Notes under the pieces: generated by a model
What the model was told of the DNA's origin: nothing
Databases searched by the model: none
Seen by the model: the letters and a program-made list of their open reading frames with translations, nothing else
DNA from: Solirubrobacteraceae bacterium
GTDB lineage: Bacteria > Actinomycetota > Thermoleophilia > Solirubrobacterales > Solirubrobacteraceae
DNA: 64,000 bases
Assembly (NCBI GenBank): GCA_017744415.1
Contig: JAGIBJ010000043.1
Location: 1-64,000, forward strand
Direction of reading: 5' to 3'
Part shown: piece by piece, positions 32,964-41,667 of the stretch
How positions within the stretch are numbered: position 1 is the stretch's first letter
Layout: every line of letters starts with the position of its first letter
Program-made: the position numbers and the translations under genes

Positions 32964-34247
32964 ATGGACGCGATGACCAGCCCCCGCGCCGCCAAGGACC
33001 TGTTCGCGAAGATCGCGCAGAACGAGCGGGTGCAGCAGTGGGAGCAGGCGAAGCCGCTCGACCTCTCCCCGTACTTCCGCACCGCCGAGTCGCCCGCGGC
33101 GCCGGTGATGCGGATGGAGGGCAAGGACCGGGTGATGCTCGGCTCCAACAACTACCTCGGCCTCACCGGCGATGAGCGGGTCCTCAACGCGGCACGCAAG
33201 GCCGTCGACGTCTACGGCTCCGGACTCACCGGCTCGCGGCTGCTCAACGGCACCATTCCGCTCCACCTCGAGCTCGAGCAAGAGATCGCCGAGTGGATGG
33301 GCACCGAGGACGCGATCGTCTTCGCGACCGGCAACCAGGCCAACACCGGCGCACTCTCGACGCTGCTCGGCCCGGGCGACACCGTGATCGCCGACTCCGG
33401 CGACCATGCCTCGATCCTCGACGGCTGCATCCTCTCGAAGGCCAAGCTCCGCGCGTTCCGGCACAACCGTCTCGAGAAGCTCGAGAAGCAGCTCGAGCGG
33501 GCCGCCGGCGACGGCGGCGGCGTGCTCGTGGTCGTCGACGGCGTCTTCTCCATGGAGGGCGACATCGCGCCCGTCCCGGAGATCGCCGATCTCTGCGAGC
33601 AGTACGGCGCCCGGCTCATGGTCGACGAGGCCCACGGCGCCGGCGTGCTGGGCGCGCGCGGCGCGGGCACGTGCGAACTGCTCGGCTGCGAGGACCGGGT
33701 CGACCTGCGCATGGGCACCTTCAGCAAGTCGCTCGCGTCGGCCGGTGGCTTCATCGCGGCCAGTCACGAGGTCGTGCAGTTCCTGAGGCTCCAGAGCCGC
33801 CCCTACCTCTTCACGGCCTCGGCCGTGCCTGCTGCCGTGGGGGCCGCGCTCGAAGCCCTGCGGATCATCCGCTCAGACGAGGGCCCGCAGCTCCTCAACA
33901 AGGTCCTCGACAACGCCCGCTACTGGCACCAGGGCCTGAGTGCCCTCGGTCTTCACGTCGTGCCGCCGACGACCCTGCCCGACGGCTCCGAGCTCATCAC
34001 CCCGATCGTTCCCGTGCTCGTCGGCGACGATTGGAAGGCGTTCCTTCTGTGGAAGGCGCTGTGGGACGAGGGCGCGTTCGTGAATGTCGCGGTCCACCCC
34101 GCCGTGCCGCCCGGCGGCGCGCTGCTGCGCACCAGCGTCATGGCGACCCACGAGCGCAGCGACCTCGATCACGCCCTCGACCTCGTCGAGCGCGTCGTCA
34201 AGGCGTTCACGGCGGAGCATGGCCCGCTCCCCGGGCCCGCCGCCTAG
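32964..34247 (+). CDS. Serine palmitoyltransferase-like alpha-oxoamine synthase
   Basis: A 427-residue PLP enzyme of the AOS family (SPT, KBL, BioF, ALAS). Motifs: LSPYFR, LGSNNYLGLTGDERV, GSRLLNGTIPLHLELE, VVVDGVFSMEGDIAPVPEI, MVDEAHGAGVLG and the PLP lysine at residue 255 in GTFSKS. The GTFSKS and PYFR signatures fit bacterial serine palmitoyltransferases better than BioF (GTFGK) or KBL (GTLGK). It would condense L-serine with an acyl-CoA to 3-ketosphinganine. The N-terminus carries about 30 helical residues. No ACP or reductase gene is adjacent. KBL activity cannot be excluded by eye. Confidence 0.75.
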   Translation: MDAMTSPRAAKDLFAKIAQNERVQQWEQAKPLDLSPYFRTAESPAAPVMRMEGKDRVMLGSNNYLGLTGDERVLNAARKAVDVYGSGLTGSRLLNGTIPLHLELEQEIAEWMGTEDAIVFATGNQANTGALSTLLGPGDTVIADSGDHASILDGCILSKAKLRAFRHNRLEKLEKQLERAAGDGGGVLVVVDGVFSMEGDIAPVPEIADLCEQYGARLMVDEAHGAGVLGARGAGTCELLGCEDRVDLRMGTFSKSLASAGGFIAASHEVVQFLRLQSRPYLFTASAVPAAVGAALEALRIIRSDEGPQLLNKVLDNARYWHQGLSALGLHVVPPTTLPDGSELITPIVPVLVGDDWKAFLLWKALWDEGAFVNVAVHPAVPPGGALLRTSVMATHERSDLDHALDLVERVVKAFTAEHGPLPGPAA

Positions 34248-34260
34248 GTCCAGACCCAAC

Positions 34261-34440
34261 CGACACGCGAGTGACCGCGGCGCCAGCTGCGAGCACTCCC
34301 GTCCCCCGCGTTACCGCGGCATCCTCACAGGGCACTCCCGTCACGCGCGTTACCGCAGGGCCCCCACCGGGCACTCCCGTCACCCGCGTTACCGCAGGTC
34401 CCCCGCCGGGCACTCCCGTCACGCGCGTTACCGGAAGGCC
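34261..34440 (+). repeat. Intergenic repeat cluster 12 (5 units)
   Basis: Five plus-orientation units directly after the SPT-like stop. The first two are decayed (GCGAGTGACCGCGG and GTCCCCCGCGTTACCGC); the last three are close to consensus. Confidence 0.88.
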
Positions 34441-34878
34441 GGCACGCTCCGTCGCTCTCGCGCTACCGGAGAGATGTGCCTCGACGGGGCCGGTGGGGTG
34501 GACGCGGAGTGTTGCTGGAGTGTTTCGTCCAGGTCACCCGGCTGGGCGACGTTGAGGCTCAAGTTGACGTTGAACCTAACGCGGGTCGGTTTGGTTGTAC
34601 CTCTGTCCGGCATTGGCTGAATAACTGGATTCCGGTCGTACCGAATTCGGCCCACTTGATTCGGAAAAAGCCGCTCCGAGCAGCAAATGTGTGTGACGGC
34701 AGTCCACACTCCGCGCTAGGTTCGCTCAAGGCGATTCGAGCTGGTCCGTAGGGATCCGGAGCAGCTCGGGGGTCGCGGTCCACGCCGCTGCCCACTGCGT
34801 TCTCCCACACCCGGGCGCACGCCGAACTGAAGAGAGCACACCTTCGTCTGCCCCACCCGGCGGACGGGAAAGGGACGT
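34441..34878. other. Intergenic control region upstream of mihF, lower GC than its surroundings
   Basis: About 440 bp with no convincing gene. Its middle (34560-34700) is clearly richer in A/T than the surroundings. It has a direct repeat GACGTTGA at 34548 and 34566 (18 bp apart), and the candidate mihF promoter at 34692-34721. Short open frames here lack third-position G/C bias. Confidence 0.55.
34692..34721 (+). promoter_or_regulatory. Candidate mihF promoter
   Basis: GTGACG (34692-34697) and TAGGTT (34716-34721) are separated by 18 bp. The predicted transcript would have a leader of about 150 nt ending in AAAGGGA before the ATG at 34879. Confidence 0.4.
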
Positions 34879-35205
34879 ATGTCCGCGACCATCACGGCCG
34901 CCGAGCCGCAGCATCTGCACGCCCTCGCACGGGCGAACGAGATCCGGCTTGCCCGCGCCACCATGAAACGTGAGATCGCCTCCGGCGATCGCTCGGTGGC
35001 CGAGGTGCTCATGGACTGCCCGCGCGAGATCGCCCGCATGGAGATCGGCGAGCTCCTCTCGTGCCAGCGCCGCTGGGGCGGCCAGCGCACGCGTCGCCTT
35101 CTCGCGACCGTGCCGGTGGTCGAGACGAAGCTCGTCGGCACGCTCACGGAGCGTCAGCGCCGCGCCATCGCCGACGCTCTCGACTCCACGCTCCAGGTCG
35201 TCTGA
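34879..35205 (+). CDS. mihF: Actinobacterial integration host factor (mIHF)
   Basis: A 108-residue basic nucleoid protein. Layout matches mycobacterial and Streptomyces IHF: a long N-terminal helix (ALARANEIRLARATMKREIASGD), then SVAEVLMDCP, then a helix-two-turn-helix (TRRLLATVPVVETKLVGTLTERQRRAIADAL) of the kind shared with ribosomal protein S13. It binds and bends DNA non-specifically and is normally essential and abundant. The usual neighbours, such as gmk and rpoZ, are not present here. The ATG at 34879 has AAAGGGA 4 nt upstream. The long, less GC-rich leader fits a highly expressed gene. Confidence 0.85.
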   Translation: MSATITAAEPQHLHALARANEIRLARATMKREIASGDRSVAEVLMDCPREIARMEIGELLSCQRRWGGQRTRRLLATVPVVETKLVGTLTERQRRAIADALDSTLQVV

Positions 35206-35424
35206 CCAACTCTCTTGACTGCCCGATGCGGCCGGCCGGCGTGTCCACCCATCCGCAGCGCCCGGCGGCATCGCGCGCAGCTTCTCCGGTGACGGGCGCT
35301 TCCACACTGCAGCGCTCAGGCCGGGACTTGCGTCCGGACCGGTACGCGGCGATGGCCGGGCTCGCCGATGCCGGTCGCTTGTGCTGCCGCCGCTCGGCCG
35401 CGCAGGGCAGCGGCGTCAGGCGCG

Positions 35425-36015
35425 CTACTCGCCGTCGCCCTTGGGCGCTGCGTCCGGCGCTGCCGACGGCGCCGGCGACGCCCCCTTGTTCGCGCGCTCT
35501 TCCCGCGCGCGCTTGAAGACGCCACCCAATGCGCTCCACCCGATCAGGAACACGACGGCCCCGACGCCCAGGGATGTGCGCGGCCCCAGCCCGACGAGTT
35601 TCCAGAACGCGAGCGCAACCGGCAAAGCCAGCAGCCCGGCCAGGAGTGCGCCGTGGCTGCGGTAGCCGTGGCGGTGCTCGCGCCAGCTGAACTCGGCAGT
35701 CCCGAGCACGATCAGCAGGAAGCCGGCGATCAGACCCCGGTCGCTACTCAAGGCGACCGACGCGAGCATCGCCACGGCCCCAAAGACGATCGCGAGCTCG
35801 GAGAGGGGCAACGGATCCCACGGCGCGGGCGGCGGCTTCAGTCGCGCCCGCGCCCGAGCGAGCGCCTCCGGCGACGGCGCGGGTTTCCCGGCCGGACGCG
35901 CATGCTTGCCCTCGCCGGCTCCCGCGGGCCCGGCACCGCGGCGCTCGGAGGGCCGCGGCGTCTCGGGGCCGTCACCGCGCCCCGACTTGCCCTCAGCCCA
36001 CCGTCGTCCGGCCAT
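35425..36015 (-). CDS. Membrane protein at the end of the mce operon
   Basis: A 196-residue protein. The first 60 residues are hydrophilic and Pro/Arg/Gly-rich. Four membrane helices follow (LAIVFGAVAMLASVAL, GLIAGFLLIVLGTAEF, ALLAGLLALPVALAFW, GVGAVVFLIGWSAL), then a basic, Ala/Pro-rich tail. No family is recognised. The ATG at 36015 lies inside the MMPL gene (23-nt overlap), so it is translated from the mce transcript. A role in the Mce system is only positional. Confidence 0.6.
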   Translation of the reverse strand: MAGRRWAEGKSGRGDGPETPRPSERRGAGPAGAGEGKHARPAGKPAPSPEALARARARLKPPPAPWDPLPLSELAIVFGAVAMLASVALSSDRGLIAGFLLIVLGTAEFSWREHRHGYRSHGALLAGLLALPVALAFWKLVGLGPRTSLGVGAVVFLIGWSALGGVFKRAREERANKGASPAPSAAPDAAPKGDGE

Positions 36016-38653
36016 CGCGCGCAAGACTAGAGGAGGCCAGCCGACCGCCCGGGATCGCCGCGCTGACCGACGGAGCGGAACCGCGCGTGCCGGCCCCACC
36101 ATCCGCGCCAGCGGCGGTGTCGCGATCGGCAAGCACCCAGGTCGCCGGTGCGATCACGACGAGCGCGAGCAGCACGAGGGCCAGGTCGAGCGCCGTCGCG
36201 ACGCCGAACTCGGCGATCACCGGGATCTGCGCGAACCCGAGCACCGCGAAGCCGGCGATCGTGGCGCCGGCCGAGATCGTCACGGCGCCGCCCGTCTCAC
36301 GGAGCGTCGCGCTGATCGCGCGCTCACGGTCGACACCGACCCGCCGCAGGGCCGCGAAACGCTCGCCGAGCAGCACGCTGAACTCGACCGCCACCGCGGC
36401 CACGAGCACGCCCAGCGCCGCCGTGAGCGGCGTACGTGGCACGCCGAAGAGCCAGAGCGCGAACTCCGACCAGCCGAGCGCGAACGCGGGTGGCACGAGC
36501 GCGACGAGCACCCGGCGCGGCGAGCGGAGCGTCGCGAGGAGCACCAGTGCCGGCAACAGCAGCGCCAGGGCCGCGAGGATGGCCCGCCGACCCGGGCTCT
36601 CGAGCGCGCTGGCGCTTGCGTCCACGACGGCAGGCAGGCCCGACACTCCGGCGCTCTGCACCCCAGGCACCTTGCGCTCGATCGCGTCCGTGAACGTGCG
36701 CAGCTGGCTGACGAGCTTGCGCTGCTCAGCGCCGTCGAGCGTGCCGACACCGAACGGCAGCGACACCACGCCCTTGTCGGCGTCGACCAGCCCGCGCGCC
36801 ATCTCCTGCGGCAGCGCGGCGAGCGTGTCCCGCACCTGGACGTCAGTCGGAAGCGCGCCCTTGGTGGTGGTGCCGAAGAGTTCGTCGAGGGGCAGCGGGG
36901 TGCACAGGCCGGTGCCGCGGCAGCGTCCATCGGTTCCTGCCGTCACGGTGCGCTGAGCGGCGACGAGCCGCCGCCAAAGATCGGGGTTACCGGGCTGCTT
37001 GGTCTGCACGACGATCGAAACGGTCGAGGCAAACCCGATCTCATTACGGAGCGTACGAAGCTCCTTCGCGCCGGCGGTGTCGGCCGGGACGAGCGCGTTC
37101 AGATCGGTCTGCACGGTCGCGCGCGACCCGAGCAGCGCGCCGGCGACAGCGACGAGCACGCCGAGGCCGAGCGCGATCATCGCGCCACGCCGCCCGATTC
37201 GCGCCGCCGTCTCGGCAACCCACCGTCCGGCGGCCGTGGCACCGCGCACCGGCGGCGAGCCTGCGAGGAGATCGTCGGCGTCCTCGATCGCCGACGCGAT
37301 GCCGCTGGGCTCCTTGCCGCCCTCAGCACGTCGTTTGGCGAGCGTGAGTGCAGCCGCCGAGGCCACCGCTGCCGCGACGATCGCGACGAGGATCGCGCCG
37401 GCGATCGCCAGCGCGACCGTTCGCACCACGCCAAAGGGGCTGGCGACGAGCGCGAGCGCACTGGCGCTCGCCGCCGCACCCGCGATCACGAGTGTGCGCA
37501 GCGCCTGTGGGTGCAGCCGCCGCTCGAGCCGGAGCTGCGCCTGCACGGCCTGGTCGACGGCGAGGCCGACGAGCACCGGCAGCGCCACCACCGAGGCGAG
37601 CGACAGCGCCCCCGTGGGAATGCCGAGGAGCAGCAGGGCGAGGCCGAGCGTGGCGGCGGCGACGAGCACCGGGAGCAGCCGGCGGCGCAGGCGGCGTGCG
37701 AGCAACAGCACGCCGGCCATCACGACGAGGGCAGCGACGCCGAGCACGAGGGCGGAGCGGCGGATCGTGTCGCTGAGGCTCTGGGTCGCCGGGGCGAGAC
37801 CCGTGAAGCGCAGCTCGGCGCGCGTGTTCGTGAGCTTGAACGCGAAGTTCTGCATCACGTCCTGGAGGGCCTTGGTGACCTGAGCGCGCTTGCTCGCTGA
37901 CAGGTTGCCGTTGAGGTTCACCTGGATCAGGGCGGTGTTGCGCGTCGGGATGAGCCATGCCAGACGCCGCTTGGGACCGAGCTTGCCGTCCTTGCCCTTG
38001 GCGAACAGGATCTTCGTGATCAGGGGCTTGTCGCGCAGCGTGAGTGAGTCGGCGCTGGCGCCGATGCCCGTGGTGCTGAGCAGCCCGCTGAACTGGTCGA
38101 TGGCGTTGAGCTGCACGGCTGCCTCGGCCGCGTCGCCGCGCGCCGTGATCTGCGCCTTCGAAAGCCCTTGCTTCTTCGCCGCAGCCTCGGCCGCCTTGCG
38201 CGCCGCCTGGGTCTGCGACACCAGCGCCGAGAGCTGCCCCTGCACCTCTTCCTGGAGTTGAGCGAGCGAGCTGTTGAGGAACGTCGCCGGGCCCTGCACC
38301 GATTGGACGGCGTCGAGGTCGCGGATCTTTGCGCACGGGCCCGTCTTCGTGGAGCTCTGGACCTGACCCTTGAGGCAACCCTCGAGGCCGGTGAGCCGCA
38401 GCAGGTCGGCGGGGTCGCGCAGCGTGTTGACCATGTCGCCGCGGATCAGGATCACGGCCGAGTCGCCACCGAAGCTCGCGCGCTCGAGCTCCCCTGCCCG
38501 CTCCGTGGAGCTGCCGCTCGGGCTCACGCGATCCAGGCGACCATCGACCGGCACCAGCGTGCCGGCCACCACGCCGGCGACCGCGAGGAGCGCCAGCGCG
38601 ACGAGCGTGGTGCGCGGGAGGCGCGTCGCGACCGCGAGCAGGCGCCGGAGCAT
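35993..38653 (-). CDS. MMPL/RND-family transporter of the mce operon
   Basis: An 886-residue membrane protein with two MMPL halves: helix 1 near the N-terminus, a large extracytoplasmic domain (about 35-300), a cluster of five helices, a linker, a further helix, a second loop domain and a final helix cluster. Sterol-sensing-like stretches (GLAVDQAVQAQLRLERR; AVAVEFSVLLGERFAALR) are present. MMPL proteins move lipids or hopanoids across or within the envelope. It starts 3 bp after the last MCE gene, so it belongs to the same operon. Confidence 0.85.
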   Translation of the reverse strand: MLRRLLAVATRLPRTTLVALALLAVAGVVAGTLVPVDGRLDRVSPSGSSTERAGELERASFGGDSAVILIRGDMVNTLRDPADLLRLTGLEGCLKGQVQSSTKTGPCAKIRDLDAVQSVQGPATFLNSSLAQLQEEVQGQLSALVSQTQAARKAAEAAAKKQGLSKAQITARGDAAEAAVQLNAIDQFSGLLSTTGIGASADSLTLRDKPLITKILFAKGKDGKLGPKRRLAWLIPTRNTALIQVNLNGNLSASKRAQVTKALQDVMQNFAFKLTNTRAELRFTGLAPATQSLSDTIRRSALVLGVAALVVMAGVLLLARRLRRRLLPVLVAAATLGLALLLLGIPTGALSLASVVALPVLVGLAVDQAVQAQLRLERRLHPQALRTLVIAGAAASASALALVASPFGVVRTVALAIAGAILVAIVAAAVASAAALTLAKRRAEGGKEPSGIASAIEDADDLLAGSPPVRGATAAGRWVAETAARIGRRGAMIALGLGVLVAVAGALLGSRATVQTDLNALVPADTAGAKELRTLRNEIGFASTVSIVVQTKQPGNPDLWRRLVAAQRTVTAGTDGRCRGTGLCTPLPLDELFGTTTKGALPTDVQVRDTLAALPQEMARGLVDADKGVVSLPFGVGTLDGAEQRKLVSQLRTFTDAIERKVPGVQSAGVSGLPAVVDASASALESPGRRAILAALALLLPALVLLATLRSPRRVLVALVPPAFALGWSEFALWLFGVPRTPLTAALGVLVAAVAVEFSVLLGERFAALRRVGVDRERAISATLRETGGAVTISAGATIAGFAVLGFAQIPVIAEFGVATALDLALVLLALVVIAPATWVLADRDTAAGADGGAGTRGSAPSVSAAIPGGRLASSSLARDGRTTVG

Positions 38654-38656
38654 GGC

Positions 38657-40306
38657 CTACGGCCCGGTGACGCTGGGGTTGGTGCTCGTCGGCGCGGCCG
38701 GGAGCTGCGGGTAGGTCGTCAGGCGACCGGCACCCAGCGAGTACTGCTGCTGCACGGTGCACGTACGCGGAGCGCTCGTGGGGGTGGTGGGCGCCGGGGT
38801 CGAGCTCGGGCCCGGGGCAGAGCCATCGGGCGTTGTCGGCGTCGCCGCGAAGTACCCGAGCGGGTCGAAGAGCGTGTAGCGCAACGCGTCGATGAGCGAG
38901 ACGTCGGGGACGGCGGGCTTGCCGGGGCCCTGCGACTCCAGCGCGTTCAGCTCCGCGTTGTCGGTGTCCGGCAGTCGCGGCACAGTGGTCCCGCAGCTCT
39001 GCGCGGCGTAGACGTCGGCGAGCCCCTGCCCGATCAAGCCTGCCCAGTTGGGCCGGCGGTAGGCGTTGGCCTGGTCCGTCGAGTAGCGAGTGTTCGACGC
39101 GGCGAGACCGGAGCTCTGCAGGGTGACGCCACCGCGAAGCGCGCGCATCGATTCGCCGTCGCGGTACTTCGCGTCGGCATCGCTTGGCAAACCAACGCTC
39201 GTCGCTGCAGCAAGGTTCGCAAGCGCGCCAACGAGCTGGTTGGAGTAGAGGCCGGTGTACTCAAGGATCGGGTTGAGCTGCTTGAGGAACGGGTCGAGGC
39301 CGTCGAGCGTCGCCGGGAGCGCCTTAAGCGCCTCTTCCGTGGCGGGCAAGCCCTTAACGGCGTTCTTGTTGACCCGTTCGACGCCGGTGAGCAGGCGGTT
39401 GAGCGAAGGCGCGACATCGGTGAGCGCCTTCGTCGCCGGTGCGAGCTCCCTGGCGGTCGGCAGCAGGCGCGTCGTGGCAGCGCCGGTCGACGTCGAGAAG
39501 TCCTCGATCGACTCAAGGCCGGTGCGGGTCGACGAGAGGAACCGCGGCAGCTTCTGCACGAACGCCGTCAGCGCCGCGTCGTTCTGGCCGGTCTGGCGGA
39601 ACACGCGCTCGGTCTCGACGATCGCGCGACGCAGCGCACCCGGTGTGGTCGTCGTGGCGTTGAGCACGCGCTTGCCGTCACGCAATGCGCTGGCCAGGCG
39701 AGGCGTCTCCTCATTGAGCGATTCGGCGGTGCCCGACAGATCGGACACGAGCATCTGGATCTCGACGAGGCCCTTGCCGAGGTTGGCGCCCTGCCCGGAG
39801 AGGCCCTTGCCGCCCTCCTGCATCCACTCCTGGAACGCCTTGCGGGTCGGCGGATCGAAGGTGGAGAAGAGCTCGTCGAGCTCGGTGGTCGTACCCACGT
39901 CGCTGTCGGGGATGCGGCCGCCCTCTTCGATGAAGCCGGTCGGCTTGGCCGGCGGGCTCAGCGCGATGTAGGTCTCGCCGAGGAGGGTCTTCTGGCGGAG
40001 GATGGCCTTCGTGTCCTTGGGCAGCGGGGTGTAGCGGCGCTGCAGCTCGAAGGTGACCGTCGAGCGGCCGTTCGTACCCGGAACGACCTTCTTCACGCGA
40101 CCGATGGCGACACCCGCGATCCGCACGTCGGCCTCGGTGGCGAGCTGCGTCGCCTCCGGGAATGTGGTGGTAATGCGGTAGCCCTGGGCCTTGAACGGAA
40201 TCGCGCCGCCGAACTGCAGCCAAAGGAACAGGGTCAGCCCGAAGCACGACAGCGCGAACAGCACCATCGTGAGCAGCTTTCCGAGTGTGGGGACTTGACG
40301 GTTCAC
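38657..40306 (-). CDS. MCE-family protein 6
   Basis: A 549-residue MCE protein: one N-terminal membrane anchor (about 10-33), a single MCE/MlaD domain (YRITTTFPEATQLATEADVRIAGVAIGRVKKV), a long helical region of repeated LPxTxxAL-like turns, and a Pro/Thr/Ser-rich C-terminus. MCE subunits form a hexameric ring or tube that conducts lipids between membrane and outer envelope. The GTG at 40306 overlaps the preceding stop. The Pro/Thr tail makes it the longest of the six. Confidence 0.88.
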   Translation of the reverse strand: MNRQVPTLGKLLTMVLFALSCFGLTLFLWLQFGGAIPFKAQGYRITTTFPEATQLATEADVRIAGVAIGRVKKVVPGTNGRSTVTFELQRRYTPLPKDTKAILRQKTLLGETYIALSPPAKPTGFIEEGGRIPDSDVGTTTELDELFSTFDPPTRKAFQEWMQEGGKGLSGQGANLGKGLVEIQMLVSDLSGTAESLNEETPRLASALRDGKRVLNATTTTPGALRRAIVETERVFRQTGQNDAALTAFVQKLPRFLSSTRTGLESIEDFSTSTGAATTRLLPTARELAPATKALTDVAPSLNRLLTGVERVNKNAVKGLPATEEALKALPATLDGLDPFLKQLNPILEYTGLYSNQLVGALANLAAATSVGLPSDADAKYRDGESMRALRGGVTLQSSGLAASNTRYSTDQANAYRRPNWAGLIGQGLADVYAAQSCGTTVPRLPDTDNAELNALESQGPGKPAVPDVSLIDALRYTLFDPLGYFAATPTTPDGSAPGPSSTPAPTTPTSAPRTCTVQQQYSLGAGRLTTYPQLPAAPTSTNPSVTGP

Positions 40307-41667
40307 TTGGGCTGGTTGTCGGTGCAGTACTTCTGCGCCGTCTGGCCGTTGGGGAGGACTGTGCTCGGCGTGGCCGTGCCGAGGAGGTCAAGAATGATGC
40401 GCGCCGAGGGGCTGTCTTTGCGGAGTTGCCCGTTACCGATTGTCACGAGGTTGCAGTCGGTGTAGAGCAGGGCGCGCCCGACGGCACCCGCTGCATCCTG
40501 CATCGAGGTAAGGCTCATGCCGGCGTGGCCGAGCCAGCCCGCGAGCGTGAGCGCGCTCAGGTTGTCGCCGCCGGGCTTGTAGGCGATGCCGTCGAAGAGG
40601 TTGCGCAGGACTTCGACGCCCGTCGAGGTGTTCTTCGCGCCAGCGGCGATGTCGTCGACGGCCGGCTTCAGCTTGCCGAGCGGCGCCTGGGCGTCGCGGG
40701 CGAACGGACGCACCTGGTCGCGGAGCACCGGCGAGGCAGCATCCATGAACGAAATGAGCTGCTTGAAGCCATCGTCGAGCTTCGCCGTCGGGCGCTCGAG
40801 GCGCTTAGAGGCGTTGCCGAGGTGCTCCGAGAGATCGCCGGCCGTGTTGAGCAGCTCCTCGGTCTTCTTGAGCGCATCGGGGCTCTTGTCGAGGACCTGC
40901 TTGAGGTCGGCGCTGCTGTCGCCGATCGCGTCGAACGCGTCGGCACCGGACGACACGAACGTCGCCAATGCATCCTGGTTCTTGCCGATCTCGTCCATCA
41001 CGGCGCGCAGGTTGGTGACCGTGCGCTGGATCTGCGCCTCGCGCACCTTGAGCGCCTTCGCGATGCGGGCGGAGTAGGTGGTCGTGTTCTCGAGGCCGCG
41101 CAGCAGTCGGCCGAAGTCCTTGCCACCGTCGCCGGCGAGCCCCTTCGCGCCCTGCTGGAGCAGGATCGCGAGGTACTGGCGGGTGTCGGCGTCGAACTCC
41201 GAGAGCACCTCGTCGAACTCGACGGGCGTCATCGTGCGCTCGGCGGGGATGTTGCCGCCGATCGGCAGGCGCGGGCTGCCCTTCGAGCCCGGATCGAGCT
41301 CGATGATCATGTCGTCGAGGAGCGTGCGCGGGCGCAGGGCGGCCGAGGCATCCTCGTGGATGCGGTCGGCGTACTTGCGCTGGATCTTCACGGCGACACG
41401 CCCGCGACCGTTGTGGAGGCGCACGTCGGCGATCTCACCGACGGTGACGCCGGAGATCGCGACCGTCTGACCCTGGCCGGGCACGACAGCCTTTGCCGAG
41501 GAGAAGTCGATCGTGTAGTCGACGAAGTCGGAGCCGAGGAACGGCACCCCCTTCGGGAGGTAGAACCGCTGGTTCGACAGGATGCCGATCGCGGCGGCCA
41601 GGCCGATGACGACGATCACGAAGATCGCGGCAAACGGGACGCCGTAGCGCTCGAGGATGCGTTTCAT
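40303..41667 (-). CDS. MCE-family protein 5
   Basis: A 454-residue MCE protein with an N-terminal anchor (FAAIFVIVVIGLAAAIGIL), an MCE domain (YTIDFSSAKAVVPGQGQTVAISGVTVGEI, LRPRTLLDDMIIELDPG) and a helical tail with two late Cys. It overlaps MCE 4 by ATGA, and MCE 6 overlaps its own stop. It is one subunit of the six-protein MCE assembly. Confidence 0.88.
   Translation of the reverse strand: MKRILERYGVPFAAIFVIVVIGLAAAIGILSNQRFYLPKGVPFLGSDFVDYTIDFSSAKAVVPGQGQTVAISGVTVGEIADVRLHNGRGRVAVKIQRKYADRIHEDASAALRPRTLLDDMIIELDPGSKGSPRLPIGGNIPAERTMTPVEFDEVLSEFDADTRQYLAILLQQGAKGLAGDGGKDFGRLLRGLENTTTYSARIAKALKVREAQIQRTVTNLRAVMDEIGKNQDALATFVSSGADAFDAIGDSSADLKQVLDKSPDALKKTEELLNTAGDLSEHLGNASKRLERPTAKLDDGFKQLISFMDAASPVLRDQVRPFARDAQAPLGKLKPAVDDIAAGAKNTSTGVEVLRNLFDGIAYKPGGDNLSALTLAGWLGHAGMSLTSMQDAAGAVGRALLYTDCNLVTIGNGQLRKDSPSARIILDLLGTATPSTVLPNGQTAQKYCTDNQPK

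Noticed and set aside
32964-34247. SPT-like enzyme as BioF (biotin synthesis)
   Set aside because: The PLP-lysine motif is GTFSKS, not the GTFGK of BioF, and no biotin gene is nearby.
35906-37900. 664-residue plus-strand frame
   Set aside because: Antisense shadow of the MMPL gene, very rich in Arg, Glu and His.
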